This document shows positions 39,428-51,577 of a stretch of 64,000 nucleotides of DNA, in pieces. Numbering within the stretch: the stretch's first letter is position 1; every line of letters starts with the position of its first letter. The DNA is from Amaurobius ferox (Eukaryota > Arthropoda > Arachnida > Araneae > Amaurobiidae). Where the stretch lies: contig OX578142.1 of NCBI GenBank assembly GCA_951213105.1, positions 122,044,731 through 122,108,730 on the forward strand, given 5' to 3'. The notes under the pieces were generated by a model, which searched no databases, had not been told where the DNA came from, and saw only the letters and a program-made list of their open reading frames with translations. A program made the translations under genes and the position numbers.

Positions 39428-39766
39428 AAGTGGTAGAATATATCACTGACAATGGCGTGCAGGATATACATATTTATATGGATTCAAGATTGGTGTTAAT
39501 GGCTCTTAGCTCCTTCAACGTTAGAAATAAGTGGATTTCTAAATTGAAAATGAGTGGTAGAATATATCACTGACAATGGCTTGCAGGATACACATATTTA
39601 TACTTGCAGGATACACATATTTATACTGCTACCGTAAACCCTTGGGTTGGTCGTGTGGTCTGGGTCTTCAACACATATTTATACAGATTCAAGATTGGTG
39701 TTAATGGCTCTTAGCTCCTTCAACATTAGAAATAAGTGGATTTCTAAATTGAAAATGAAAATTATA
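39428..39766 (+). repeat. Partial tandem duplication within LINE-2 RNase H
   Basis: gtggtagaatatatcactga opens both 39428-39551 and the second copy from 39553. The phrase gattcaagattggtgttaat recurs at about 39481 and 39686. Inside the second copy ttgcaggatacacatattta is itself doubled, and a micro-SINE follows. Confidence 0.85.
39627..39670 (+). mobile_element. Micro-SINE insertion 4 (44 bp, shorter)
   Basis: Between exact 14-bp duplications acacatatttatac (39613-39626 and 39671-39684). It reads tgctaccgtaaacccttggg and then ttggtcgtgtggtctgggtc. The inner hairpin AACCC-TT-GGGTT pairs perfectly. The outer 5' arm is missing, so this copy is cut just inside the stem. Confidence 0.87.
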
Positions 39767-41122
39767 AATTACAAAGATGACATTACATTGCATTGGGTTA
39801 AGGCACATGTTGGGATTCATGGGAATGAAGCAGCAGATGAGCTTGCTAAAGAGGCTCTAAACATGAATGAAAATAGTATATTTGGTATCACCAAGTTACA
39901 AGTTAGAAACAAGATAGGCGATTTGCCATAAAGAATGGCAGGAGAGGTGGGATAATTCTGATAAAGAGAGACATTTGTATTGACAGATATTTAAAGTTTC
40001 AAGCAGGGCAGTGCTGGGAACCTTTTATGAAAACCAAGTTTTATCATCAGACGGAGGTTTTAGAGCATACCAATGTCGTTTCTTCGGCAAAAGCGAACAT
40101 TGTTTTTGTGAAGATAAAGGGGCAGTGGAGCACTGTATTTATAGGTGCGTCCTTTGGACAAATATTTGAGAAATTTTTTTCCCCTAAAACTATAAGCAAG
40201 TGAGTTTGATCAACCTATGCAGAAGTAAAAAGAGCAGAGAAGGAGTCCTCTCAATCATGAAGAACCTTGTCAACAAGGAGTTGAATGTATAACCAGAAAA
40301 AATTATACAGCTATTTTGTAAATAGTACCTTTTATATTGTTAGTTTTACCCACGAGAGTTGGGTAGTTTTAAGTAAGATGGTTGTATACTTGTATTTTTT
40401 TGTACAATGTTATAACTCATTTTACTATGTTTTGAATTGCATGAAATTCGAAATTGAGTTTAGTATATAGTGACATTGTAGTTTGATTAAGCTTGTATTG
40501 CTAAGATAAAGATTTTGTTGGGATGATTTTTATATTTGCATATATTTGAAATTTTTACTGGTGTGAAAGGATTTGAGGTATTGCATTGCTATGATCCTTA
40601 AATTTGATTTTATTTCTTTTGTAATAGGCAAGTTGTATTTCTAGAAGTTGGTTGAATGTAAGGATTAAAGTTACTTCTGGTTTTGTCACATTTTCACATA
40701 AACTTGTTTTATTTATACACATGGTGTGAAAAAGATTTTGTAATTTTGCATGATATGTAAATGTTCTTCTTTGTTGTTAACAGAGTTTGGTTAACTTTTT
40801 TGTTGCTGGCATGGTTTTGATAACTTCTGTTTGTTATTATTTTTGATAAACATTTGTTGTTGGTCCAGGTAGAGGATGACTCTCCTCTGGTGGCAGGAGG
40901 TGGCTGTTTTGTGTTGTTGCGTCTTTGTGTGCTTGTTTAGTTGGTAGCCTTAGGGGGGATTTTGGCTGGAGCTGTGCGTCTTGTCCCGGTGGTGTGGCCC
41001 TGGCTGTAGTCGCTGGGCCGGGTGCCATGCTGAGTGCTCAGCTGCTGTCGCAGCGAAGGATTGTTAAGTTCCCGTATACCTTCGGGTGGGGTGGGTGTTG
41101 TTCCTGATTATCCACATAAATT

Positions 41123-42661
41123 TTACATTAAAAAATATTGAACTGCCTAACTTAAAACTGAATTTCAGAAATAATAATCCATAAAATAAAAGGCATAAAA
41201 AAAATAAATGAAAAACTGAATTGCATTTAAGTATGTTAAAATCTCAAAGTATAAGTAATAAATTACACAATACTTACAGCAATTGTACAACTGATGATAA
41301 ATCTTTTAGCACCATTAAGTTCAATAAAACATTTTGTAATACACAATAAGTTTTAACAGATACAATTATACTATGGGATGTTTAAAAATAAAATAAATAT
41401 ATGTATATACATAAATTCATATTAAGCAAAATATGAACATCATATAATGTCTCTAAAATATTAGTCTTGTTGCAGTTCTTAAATTCATCTTTCATTAAGT
41501 TTCGAAAGAGAATATTAAGATAAAGTTCATGAAGTTTTGTAAAATGTGGTCTGCTCTTTTAACTACTTGAAGTACTATTGTAATTTTTTTGCAGTGTCAT
41601 TTTTGCTTTCTATTGATCATCTAATTAGCAAAGCATTTAGTAATTTTTTCAAGTATGAATTGCAACTAATGCATGGAAGTATTTTTGTTTGTTTTATACC
41701 TTGTGGATTTGACTGGTAAATTTTCTTAAAATGTAATTAGAAAATGAATTTAGTAGGTGCCAAGCATTCTGTATTAGACTTTCTTAGTATTTTAAATCAA
41801 TATATTTATTTGAAAGTCAAATGTATGTATATATTATATAAATCATATTCTAAAAACATTAATCACAAAATAAGAATTACTTTGAACTACTAAAAGAATA
41901 CTTTGAAACAAACATAAATAAATTTATGTTTATTACAAAGTATTTATTCATGACATCATTGAAATGACACTTCATGTTTCTATAAGAAACCCAAAAATAA
42001 AGTACAAAAGAGTCCTTCCTCTATCTACTACATAGACAAAAAATGACTTGCTAACATGCAAAATATTTTTTATAAAAGGTTGATAACAGCAATAGCTAAT
42101 GACAAATGACCCACCCCTATGTTTAAGAAAAACCAAAAATGAGAAAATGCAGTTTTTATTGGGAAGTAAAAGAAAATATTTAAGAATATTTTTTCCAAAT
42201 ACTTTTAAGTACCTTGAAAATTAAGGTCAATTTTTAAACAGTGTTTATAGGATTTTAAAAAATCTATAAAATCTGGTGACAGAGCATATATTTAAACATT
42301 AATGAAACATAAATGCAGACCAACAATACTTAGTAATTAAAAAGTTTCAATAAAATACAAAACCAGGACATGGTTCTAGATTTTTAAATTAAAACATACA
42401 CACAACCAGTCAGGCTGCCATTTTATGTATTATATAAAATCAACAAATTATGATGAACACCCTCTAATCAGAAGCTGTAGCCAAAACAAAAAAATAATCA
42501 AGCTATAAATTATGAGATAAAAAAAAGATAAATTTGTTTAGATTTGAAGTATTGAAACATTTTCAAATTGATAAATTTTAAGTATAAAAACTGGAACATT
42601 TGTGAAGCATAAAATAAAATGGTTTACCAATCTGCCTAAGACACTTAAAACTTTGTCTTAC
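41123..42661. other. AT-rich intron sequence, nothing recognised
   Basis: About 1.5 kb of AT-rich DNA between LINE-2 and the BABAM1 exon, with no transposon end or coding motif that I can support. Confidence 0.5.
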
Positions 42662-42753
42662 AAAAGGATACCACAAGAACTGCAATCCAGAGTTTCTGTC
42701 AGATCGTTTAATGTTTCTAATAACTTATTGGGATCACTTGAGAATTCAGAAAC
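42662..42753 (-). CDS. BABAM1: BABAM1 (MERIT40) exon, 92 nt
   Basis: Minus strand, after the acceptor ttttccattag and before the donor gtaagac. It encodes VSEFSSDPNKLLETLNDLTE then TLDCSSCGIL plus two bases. The segment FSSDPNKLLETLNDL...CS lines up with LTSDPRELCSCLYDLE..SCS of vertebrate BABAM1 as I recall it, in the vWA-like domain. It starts in phase 0 and leaves two bases, which the exon at 18326-18206 completes with its single first base. Upstream exons for the N-terminal vWA half should lie above 42753, but none was recognised in the window. Confidence 0.8.
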
Positions 42754-44271
42754 CTAATGGAAAAAAATCAAAATAATAGATATATCATAAAACCAAAAAA
42801 TAACAGATACCAAATAACCGAAATGATCCGATACTGATATGATCTGATAACCAATATGATCCAATATGCAACTCTGTCTTTAACTGGAAACACTAAGTAC
42901 AATATCTATTGCCAAGTACAATATCTATTACGAATATATAAAACTGCTTCACTGAATTGCCTATCTCCAAGTTAAACAACCTTTACATGCAGCTATTCTT
43001 ATTACGTGAAAGTAGGATTGCAATACATTTTAGGGCATGCATGCCAGATTGGTTGATTTATTGCCAACTTAGCAACTTTTGACGAGCTTTTAAATATATT
43101 AGAACTTTTTTGAAATATAGAATATTCTTGGAGATACAAGAACTTTCTAGAAATCATTATGGAGAATATATAAGAGAGTCATTGATCAGTGGAGAGTAGT
43201 TGATGTAAAATGAGCTAAATTTAATTATGAGATACGTCAGTATTTTGAGAATAGTATCGGCTATTTTGTGAATGTGCTGTTTTATTATATCTGGTTTAGT
43301 GATCTTGTAAAATAGTTATCCAGCTATTCATTGTATATTGTTAATGTTTATGCTTATTAGTGCTTTTAAATAAAAGTGTTAGTTATCCAGAAATATGGAC
43401 ACATTTTTATATCTTGAGAGTATACTCATGATTTCAGAGGATACGTCATAATACTATACGTCTGACAAGGAATGTTTTTGTTTTGTTTAAGTCCCTTGTG
43501 GCCAAATCACTCAGTTTTAAAAAGGGATTTCATTTATGTATCAAGAGTAAAGATCTTCGTACCATTCTAAAGATAAATAATGGAAGAGTAGGACCATTGA
43601 CTATAAAATTTGAATGTAACACCAAATGATCTTCCACTTAGAAGTTTCCCTTTCCTGCAGATAAACAGGATACGACAGACTTATTCCTAGCCTCCAGTGT
43701 CTACCTTTTAGAATAGTGAGGTATTTCTGTATTTTTTAGTCATTCTACATATTGTTCTATTTCCGGATCAAAAAGGTAATTAAAGAAAATTCATTTCCTT
43801 AATGCTGAAGTATTAAAGAAAGAAGAAATATTGGGTTTATTGGTTCTCAAATATTGGAAAAATATTGGTATACCAGTATTCAATATTGGAACACCCCTAG
43901 CATTTAGAAACTAGCATAAGCATACAAATACAGATTTAGCACACATTTACATTTGATTTTTCTATCACAACATCAAAATTTTATTCTTACTTTTACCATC
44001 ATATTAAGATTATTTTAAATACACAATGGCTGACATGCATCCAATAGTTCAAAGTAAAGCTGCATTTCATTTTATAATAAATAAACAAGTGTAAACAAAA
44101 ATCTATATAATGTGTACTTTAAATATTAATGAAAGAATAAGTTGGGCATTTCAAGTATTAATGAAAGAATAAAAAATGTATATTGCTTGAGTAAATTGCA
44201 ACATATGAAATGATATTTGTCCTTGCAACATAGGAAGTTATATAGAAACTGCTACATGTGAAACAAATATA
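42754..44271. other. AT-rich; possible solo LTR near 43030-43470
   Basis: No gene. The part 43040-43470 has LTR-like composition: a TATA-like gaatatataagagagtcatt followed by gatcagtgg (about 43166-43195), and an aataaa near 43370. I found no target duplication, so an LTR is only a possibility. Confidence 0.3.
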
Positions 44272-47200
44272 CAGGGTGTCCCAAGAACAATGACCTCGGC
44301 TTTTATCCCTTAAATATTGATCTTAGACATATATAATGAATTAAAAAGTTGCATAAAGAGGGAACAGAATTTTATGAAACCGATAAAAATTTTCAGGGGA
44401 TTAAATTTTAAGAAATACAAAATTTAAATTTTTATACGGTCCTCGTACAAAAACATTTCCAATGAGTAAAATGTGTCTCATACACTAATAAGGTGATGTG
44501 CAAAATTTCAGCATTTTATCATAAAAAGTCCCAGAGATATGTTTAAACAAAGTTGGTGAGGGATTAATCTATATAAATAAAAATGAAAATCTGTCTGTCT
44601 GTTTGTCCCATCATCACGCGAGAACGGCTGAACCGAATTTGATGAAATTTTGTGGGTAGCCTAGAAATAGCCCCACTTAAAATTTGGTCCATGTTTTGAG
44701 ATTCTACGACCAGTGGTTCTCGAAATATTAGTAAAAAATGAATTTTTCATTTGTCTCATCATCACGGGAAAACGGCTGAACAGAATTTAATGAAATTTTG
44801 TGGATAGCCTTGAAATAGCCCCCTATAAATTTTGTCCAAGTTTCGAGTTTCTAAGAACAGGGGTTGTCGAGATATTAATGAAAAACGGAACTTTTTCTTA
44901 GGAGATCTACTCTCCAACTCCGTGGTTTATCCAAACGGAAAGGATGAAAATCGTTTGTTTAAAACGCCAAAATGAAATAAAACTTTATTCCCGAGTTTGG
45001 TGCAGGATTTTTGCATTAATTAGTCACTATAGGAAAACATGAATTGTTTGAAACATGAATTTAAATGGAAAAATCTACCTCCATGGTTCATCTTTCACAA
45101 GCTTAACGATGTTAAGTATAAAGAAATCAAAATGGCTATATAATTTCGCATTTTATGAGGAAGATTCTATCTTATATCCTGTTGCTCGGCAGCGGAATGA
45201 AATTAAATATGTTGTTAATATTAATTATTATTTTTTCTATTTGTATAATAAATAAATGGATGTAAAAATATATTTTATAAATGAACGGTTTGATTGTTCT
45301 ATTAATTATATATATTGCGGACTGCGTACATCACTTTCATTTATTTTAGCAAAGAGGTTTGAAGCTCATATATTGTGTTTAGCCAATAAACTCATATATT
45401 GTGTTTACTCAATAAATGCATTTTGCCGATTGTTGAAGCAGAAAAAGAGTAGAATGGGTGTATGTATCTTCTAATACAATTTTAGTGTTTTCATTTAGTA
45501 TATACAATCGGGATCAGGATATTTTATTCTTCAGATCTGCAAATTAAGAGCTACGAATTTAGAGGAATATCTCTAAATAACTAGGTAACATTTCTTAAAC
45601 TTTACAAAATTAGTGGAAATGTCTACAAATTGATAAAAATGACCCAAATCAATGAAATTAAATTTGTTTTTTTAGAATAAAGTACTGAAATGATGTTTCT
45701 GTAGCATTTGTCGGTCAGTCCATCTATCCTACTTAGTTTCACATTTAAGGGATTTTTTTAATATCACCAAATTGGTAAAAATATTTCTCTCTCTCTCTCT
45801 CTAAATCCATAAAAATATCATGAAATTGATAAAATCGCGCTTAATAAATGAAATTAATTATGTTTTGTTAGGGGATAGTATTGTGATGATGTTTCGTCAA
45901 TTTGTCGCAAAATGGGACTATCAGTTCTACAGTCCCACTTGGCGATAAATTTGGCGATTGTTTAAGTTATCGCTAAATCGACGAAAATGTCGCCAAACCT
46001 TCCATGGAGATTGCATTATTCAGATATGATTTCCATCAATTTATTTAAAGCAAATGATATCATGTCGCTTAGCAACGGATCCAATATGTTATGCGGCATA
46101 CGATTTTTATTAAATCTTTTCCGACTTGAATAATAAAAATATGTATATAAAATAAATTTCATTGACATTGAATTTTTGACTGGATAATATCAATTACGGT
46201 CTTCAGTTTTAAACATCATTATTATTGATATTTTCGGGGTCTGTTGATTCAGGGATTACTGATATTTTCAAATTATTATGGAATTGTTTTATTATGACGA
46301 AAATCGTTGAAACTCATATATAGTATGTTGTACGAGTAATCTTCTACAAATGCATGGGTATATCTTCTAACCTACGAGAATATAAGTAATGCAGGTATAT
46401 TGGCATATATTTTGATATATATTGGCATATATTGGAATCAATTACGTCCTTCTGGTATTAAGATTACGGGGATTTTTGATACTTTCAATTTTTTTACGTT
46501 ATCTCTTTTATTTTGGCAAACATTTTTGAGACTCATATTGCAATACGGGTAAGCTTCTACTAACACACTGGCATATGTTCTAATCTGCGACAATATAAGT
46601 AGTACGGGGTTGCATATATTGATTCAATTCCTTTTTTTTTAAAATTTGCTTACAAAAGGGGCCAGGATGTTTTATTCTTCAGATCTGCCCGTGATGATAA
46701 TTTTGCATAGTGAGAACAGATATTCTTAAACTTCTTTTTACCTATATAAATAAAAATGAAAATCTGTCTGTCTGTCTGTTTGTCCCATCATCACGCGAGA
46801 ACGGCTGAACCGAATTTGATGAAATTTTGTGGGTAGCCTGGAAATAGTCACACTTAAAATTTAGTCCATATATGGAGTTTCTACAATCAGTGGTTCTTGA
46901 GATATTAGTAAAAAACGATATTTTCATTTGTCTCATCATCACGGGAGAACGGCTGCATCGAATTTGATGAAATTTTATGGATAGCCTTTAAATAGCCCCC
47001 CATAAATTTAGCCCAAGTTTCGAGTCTCTAAGACCAGGGGTTGTCGAGATATTAATGAAAAACGAAACTTTTTCTTAGGAGTTCTCCTCTCTAACTCCGT
47101 GGTTTATCCAAACGAAAAGCTTGAAAATCGTTTGAAAGTGAATTAAAACTGTATCACAGAGTTTGTGGGGAGATTTTTTGCACTAATTAGTCACTTTCTG

Positions 47201-48789
47201 AAAACATCAATTGTTTGAAACATGATTTAAATGGGAAATCTATCTCCTTGGTTTATATTATACAAGCTTTTACTGAAAAATGAAAAGTATAAAGAAATAA
47301 AAATGGCTATTAAATTTTGCATTTTATGAGGAAGATTCCATCTTATATCATGTTGCTCGGCAACGGAATGAAATTAAATGTGTTGTTAATATTTATTATT
47401 ATTTTTTCTATTTGAATAATAAATAAATGGGTGTAAAAATATATTTTTAAATGAACGGTTTGATTGTTCTTTTAATTATATAAATTGCCGACTGCGTACA
47501 TCACTTTAATTTATTTTAGCAAAGTGGTTTCCAGCTCATATATTGTGTTTAGCTATTAAACTCATATATTGTGTTTACCCAATAAATTCATTTAGCCGAT
47601 TGTTGAAGCAGAAAAAGATTAGAACGGGTGTATCTTATAATACAATTTTAGTGTTTTCATTTAGTATATACAAACGGGATCAGGATATTTTATTCTTCAG
47701 ATCTGCAAATTCAGAGCTACGAATTTAGCGGAATATCTCTAAATAACTTGGTAATTTCTCTTAAACTTTACCAAATTAGCGGAAATTTTTCCAAATTTAT
47801 AAATTTGGCGCAAATCAATGATTTGTTTTTTAGAATAGAGTACTGAAATGATGTTTCGGTAGCATTGGTCGATCAATCCAGCCATCCTACTTAGTAACAC
47901 ATTTAACGAATTTTTTTAATATCACGAAATTGATAAAAGTATTTGTGAGTCCATAAAAAGATCCCGGAATTGATAAAATCACGCTTAATAAATGAAAATA
48001 ATTGTATTTTGTTAGGGGATAGTATTGTGATGATGTTTCGTCAATTTGTTGCAAAATGGGTCTATCTATTCTACAGTCCCACTTGGCGATAAATTTGGCG
48101 ATTTTTTAAGTTATCGCTAAATTGACTAAAATGTCGCCAAACCTTCCATGGAGATCGCATTATTCAGACGATATAATTTCCATCAATTTATTTGAAGCAA
48201 ATGATATCAGGTCGCTTAGCAACGGATCCAATGTGTTATGCCGCATACGATTTTATATTAAATCTTTTCCGATTTGAATAAAATAAAGATATGTATATAA
48301 AATAAATGTCATTGATATTGCATTTTTGACTGGATAATATCAATTACGGTCTTCAGGTTTAAACATTCTTATAATTGATATTTTCGGGGACTGTTGATTC
48401 AGGGATTATTGATATTTTCAAGTTATTATGCCATTGTTTTATTATGACGAAAATTGTTGAAACTCATATATAGTACTTTGTACGAGTAATCTTCTACAAA
48501 TGCATTATATCTTCTAATCTACGAAAATATAAGTAGTACAGGTATATTGGCATATATTTTGTTATATATTGGCATATATTGGAATCAATTACGCCTTCTG
48601 GTATAAAGATTATGGGGATTATTGATATTTCCAATTTATTACGTTATCTCTTTTATTTTGGCAAATATTTTTGAGACTCATATTGTAATACGGGTAATCT
48701 TCTACTAGCACACTGGCATATTTATTATATATGTCTAAGATCAATATTTAAGGAATAAAAGCCGAGGTGAATGTTTTTGGGACACCCTG
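44272..48789. mobile_element. 4.5-kb non-coding element with TACAGGGTGTCCC ends
   Basis: The left end cagggtgtcccaagaacaat (44272) and the reverse complement of the right end (48789) match over about 65 bp, including ctcggcttttat and aatattgatcttagacat. TA flanks both sides. The inside has no transposase. It consists of about 300 bp of left subterminal sequence and two direct copies of a 2.17-kb unit. Confidence 0.82.
44569..48726. repeat. Two direct copies of a ~2.17-kb unit
   Basis: Both copies begin ctatataaataaaaatgaaa followed by atctgtctgtctgtttgtcc and an 'acggctgaaccgaatttgatgaaatttt' type sentence (44569 and 46742), and run in parallel with a period of about 2173 bp. The copies differ by scattered substitutions and small indels (roughly 5-10% by eye). 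Within each copy the 'catcatcacg.gagaacggctga' sentence occurs twice. The opening resembles the 5' ends of insect Helitron-type elements, which is a resemblance only. No open frame is convincing. Confidence 0.75.
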
Positions 48790-50482
48790 TATGTATGTAT
48801 GTATATATATATAAAATTGTAAATCCAATGTTAGAATGTAAGTAGTAACTCATAATACACTATATATATATATAGTAGCTGCCTACGGTGACCAGCCTTC
48901 GCCTGCTACAGCTACCAGAAAATGTGCAAATATCGATTTTTTACTAAAGTTGTGGGCAGACCCTGGATGCCTATCGGGATGCTGCTCATTTAAAAACTAT
49001 CTCTCAGCATGATGATGGAAGTGGTTGGGCCCTGCAGGTCAACCAGGTGGCTGTTAGGGTGAGAATCGATAGCTGTACCAGACAATGGTTGGTCGGCGTA
49101 TTTAGGCGAAATGGGCACAGTCAAATAAAAAAACATCAAAAATATTTGATGACCATAAGAACATAATTGGGCAAGAAATAAAATATGAAAATGAAAAATG
49201 CAATTAAACATTTATTTCATGTGTTTAAATCTTGTAATTATGATCAGATGTTTTGAATTGTAAAAATAAAGAAAACGCTACTCCTTTGTACACAACATCC
49301 ATTTTTTGAGGTAGAGTACATGGATGCATTACCCCTTTTGCTATACACCACTAAATGAGGCGGGTTCCGCTACAGGCATATTTCCTCATTCAGCAGGTTT
49401 TCCCAAAAAATTACATAGTTCTTTGCAGCCAAAATTTATAAATTATATCAAGTATAATATGGGCCTTTTTGACATAATATTTGTGGAAATGGCTAAATTA
49501 AAGTTAGAAAGTGTGTAAAAAATATATGTACAGTAAGAGAAGAGTAACTTCTGTAAAATATCAAATAAGTTAGGTTAAAAATCATTTATAAATATCATTT
49601 GTGTTATCCTTTAATACCCTGTTATTAATATTGTAGAGCTTCTGGATACACAGTATTAACTGTTTTATCATTTTGAGCTAAGATATGAAGATTACCCTTA
49701 CTTTCAACCTGTGAACATGCAACATAATTAAATCAATTCTGTTTGTCTTTATCTTAATATATAAGAATATCAAAAAACATTACTGTCAAGAATCGTTACT
49801 AGAAGAAGAATCGTTACTGTTAAAGAAACATTACCGAAAAAATAATAAAAAAAGCTGTTTCAAAACGAAAATACAAACTATAGTTGCCAATTGCAAACAG
49901 CAAAATCAAACATTTCCCAAACTCATATCATTTTGAGTATTGAGTATTTTATTTTTGACGAAAATATTTAAATATATGAAAATAAATTATATTTAAATAA
50001 ACAAAAATAAATAAACATTATAATTAAATTAATTCTGTTTGTCTTTATCTCAATATATAAGAATATAAAAAAACATTACTGTAAAGAATCTCCAATTAAC
50101 ATGGTGAATGAATCACGGCAAAAGAATCACATCCAGAGTTTGTTTACAATCTCTCTCTGCTCTGGTAGGGCAATTATCTGCGAGGATGAACTTGGAAAAA
50201 AAATGAAAGCTACTTCAATTGCTTCAAAGAGCATCACAAATCATAAACTTTTTTTTTGAGAATATTATTGAGGCAGTTTCTAATCAATTCAACTTGTGAG
50301 AACTTTAGTTATATTTTCGGCCGATAGATGGTGGCAAATGTAAAAGTTTCTGCTGTGATTCTTCCACAGATTCAAGTTCGGGTTTGAGGAGTGGATTGTC
50401 CCAGAAGCGTTCCTGAGTGGTTCGGCCCGGAAGCTTTCCTCGTCAAACACACACTCTGTTTTATTATAAGTAGAGATGTATA
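48790..50482. other. No recognised gene
   Basis: 48790-48880 is TA/TG-rich. 48885-49110 is GC-richer with a short open frame but no known motif. 49324-49518 is a plus-strand open frame of 64 codons (starts MHYPFCYTPLNEAGS) that I cannot assign. Direct repeats of tctgtttgtctttatct occur at 49737 and 50034, each followed by aatatataagaatat, indicating a local duplication of about 297 bp. Confidence 0.4.
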
Positions 50483-50689
50483 TAGGGTGGCCATAATTAA
50501 AGTAGAGGTGTTTAGAGCCCGATAGTGAAAAAACTGTTGGGTCAAACTCAACCAAATTTGCAGTAAATACTATTTAAACCACGGGGTTTTGATTTAAAGA
50601 AAAAAAAAAATAGTTCAGATTTTTGCCACCTCAGGCCAAAGTGGTGTGGTAAGATCCATTTTTGGAGTAAAATAGACAGGAAGTATAGA

Positions 50690-50784
50690 AAGTTCTGTTA
50701 ATGCTGAGAGGTATCGAACAATGCTGCTGAACTTTGTTATTCCACAACTTCAACAACGTGGATATCTTGAATCTATGATAGTTA
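50690..50784 (+). pseudogene. IS630-D transposase fragment left of Copia-3
   Basis: Reads SVNAERYRTMLLNFVIPQLQ then QRGYLESMIV. This is the segment just before the second catalytic Asp in this family (compare RYKTMLQNYVIPELQQQNVV in IS630-C). It starts directly at the inverted repeat, so the N-terminal half is missing. It ends at the Copia-3 LTR. Confidence 0.8.
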
Positions 50785-51276
50785 TGTTAGAAATAAATGA
50801 TCTCTCCTCGCTACGGAAGACCGACATATCCAAAAACACTGACTCTCGCCTTTCCGCCAGAAAAGGAATGTGTTTACATCGTGTGATCTGCGCGCGCATC
50901 ATAAGACACTACCGGTACACTTACGAACTGAAGTTCTGTTCTGTGTTGTTGATGTTTCGAATGATGTCGGAGCAAAATGCTTGTTTCTTTTCTATGTAAT
51001 TTTAAATGCAGAATCTAATTAAATAATATTTTTTCTTTCAATCAAGCGCAATTATTCCTGACATCAAGATGGTAACCAAACACAATAAAATGATATTTCT
51101 TTTAAGACTTTAGGGGAAACGAAGTCAAATTGCCCTACGCCCTTCACACAGAAAGGTAAGCATTTTACCTTATTATAATTATGCTGTTTATAAAGAAAAA
51201 TGATAGTAACATATTTTCTCATTAGTGAGGCAGAGTGCCATTACCTATGCACAACCGAGCTCCTATATTTTTATCA
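50785..51276 (+). repeat. Copia-3 5' LTR
   Basis: 492 bp, TGTTAGAAAT...TTATCA, by eye identical with 55570-56061. Target duplication agtta (50780-50784 and 56062-56066). Confidence 0.93.
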
Positions 51277-51577
51277 GATTATGAGACTGAAGTCGTTGCC
51301 TGTCTCGCTAGAGAAATTGGTACTAACAAAATAAAATAGCAGCATTTTCATGAACAATAAAATTATTATTTGAAGAAGGGCATAAGCATAAGTAACCGAA
51401 AAGAAAATTGATATACAAATATATCACTATTATTTTTCATTCCCCATTGACTTCGTAAAAAACTTCCAAACCGAAAGTGATTTTTTTACGGAATAAGATA
51501 AAAAGAAATATCGCACTGCAAATAAACAAAAAAAAAAAAAGGAAAATATTTCTCAAGGAAACTAAAAATAAAATATA

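Larger units (their letters stand above)
37620..40270 (+). pseudogene. LINE-2 ORF2 remains (endonuclease, RT edges, RNase H)
   Basis: In order: the endonuclease tail with WGPRF-like start and RGSSWIDLCITKNMKN (37620-37910), a linker with NASWWTEELQIIRSKVRALR (38070), and the RT fingers ARVVLIPKDRKDLNTQKAYRPI (38640-38700). A jump follows that removes RT motifs A to C. Then come RT motif E and the thumb, KELKYLGILFDEKLTWMAHL (38770-38830), with TWGLSPRVIKEIYIRATEKM. RNase H follows: LEAYTDVSKMNG, FNAELYALWK, IYMDSRLVLMALSSF (39280-39520) and LHWVKAHVGIHGNEAADELA (39790-39850). Last is a degraded zinc-type C-terminus to about 40170. Stops occur throughout. The RNase H core is partly duplicated. 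Confidence 0.85.
37614..41107 (+). mobile_element. 5'-truncated I-type LINE (LINE-2), old
   Basis: Bounded by 15-bp duplications ttatccacataaatt (37599-37613 and 41108-41122). It starts inside the endonuclease domain and ends about 840 bp after the last RNase H/zinc-motif coding remains. The 3' region (40850-41107) is GC-richer and ends ttcgggtggggtgggtgttg. It is much more decayed than the LINE at 26118-32096. Confidence 0.82.
18327..42661 (-). other. BABAM1 intron of ~24.3 kb filled with transposons
   Basis: By order, strand and codon phase, this is one intron between the 92-nt exon and the 121-nt exon. It contains an IS630 element with a hAT inside, a Tc1 fragment, Copia-2 with its nested IS630/LINE/SINE, a Penelope-like foldback, a 498-bp duplication and a second LINE. 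That the exons belong to one transcript is inferred from phase and homology, not observed. An extra small exon within it cannot be excluded. Confidence 0.65.

Noticed and set aside
41240..41340. Minus-strand ELNGAKRFIISCTIA followed by gtaagt, considered as a BABAM1 exon.
   Set aside because: No acceptor is present within the open stretch and an in-frame stop lies just upstream.
49324..49518. Plus-strand open frame of 64 codons (MHYPFCYTPLNEAGS...), considered as a host exon.
   Set aside because: No splice context and no family resemblance. Left as unassigned.
50289..50555. Minus-strand open frame of 88 codons.
   Set aside because: It overlaps the inverted repeat of IS630-D and has no recognisable domain.
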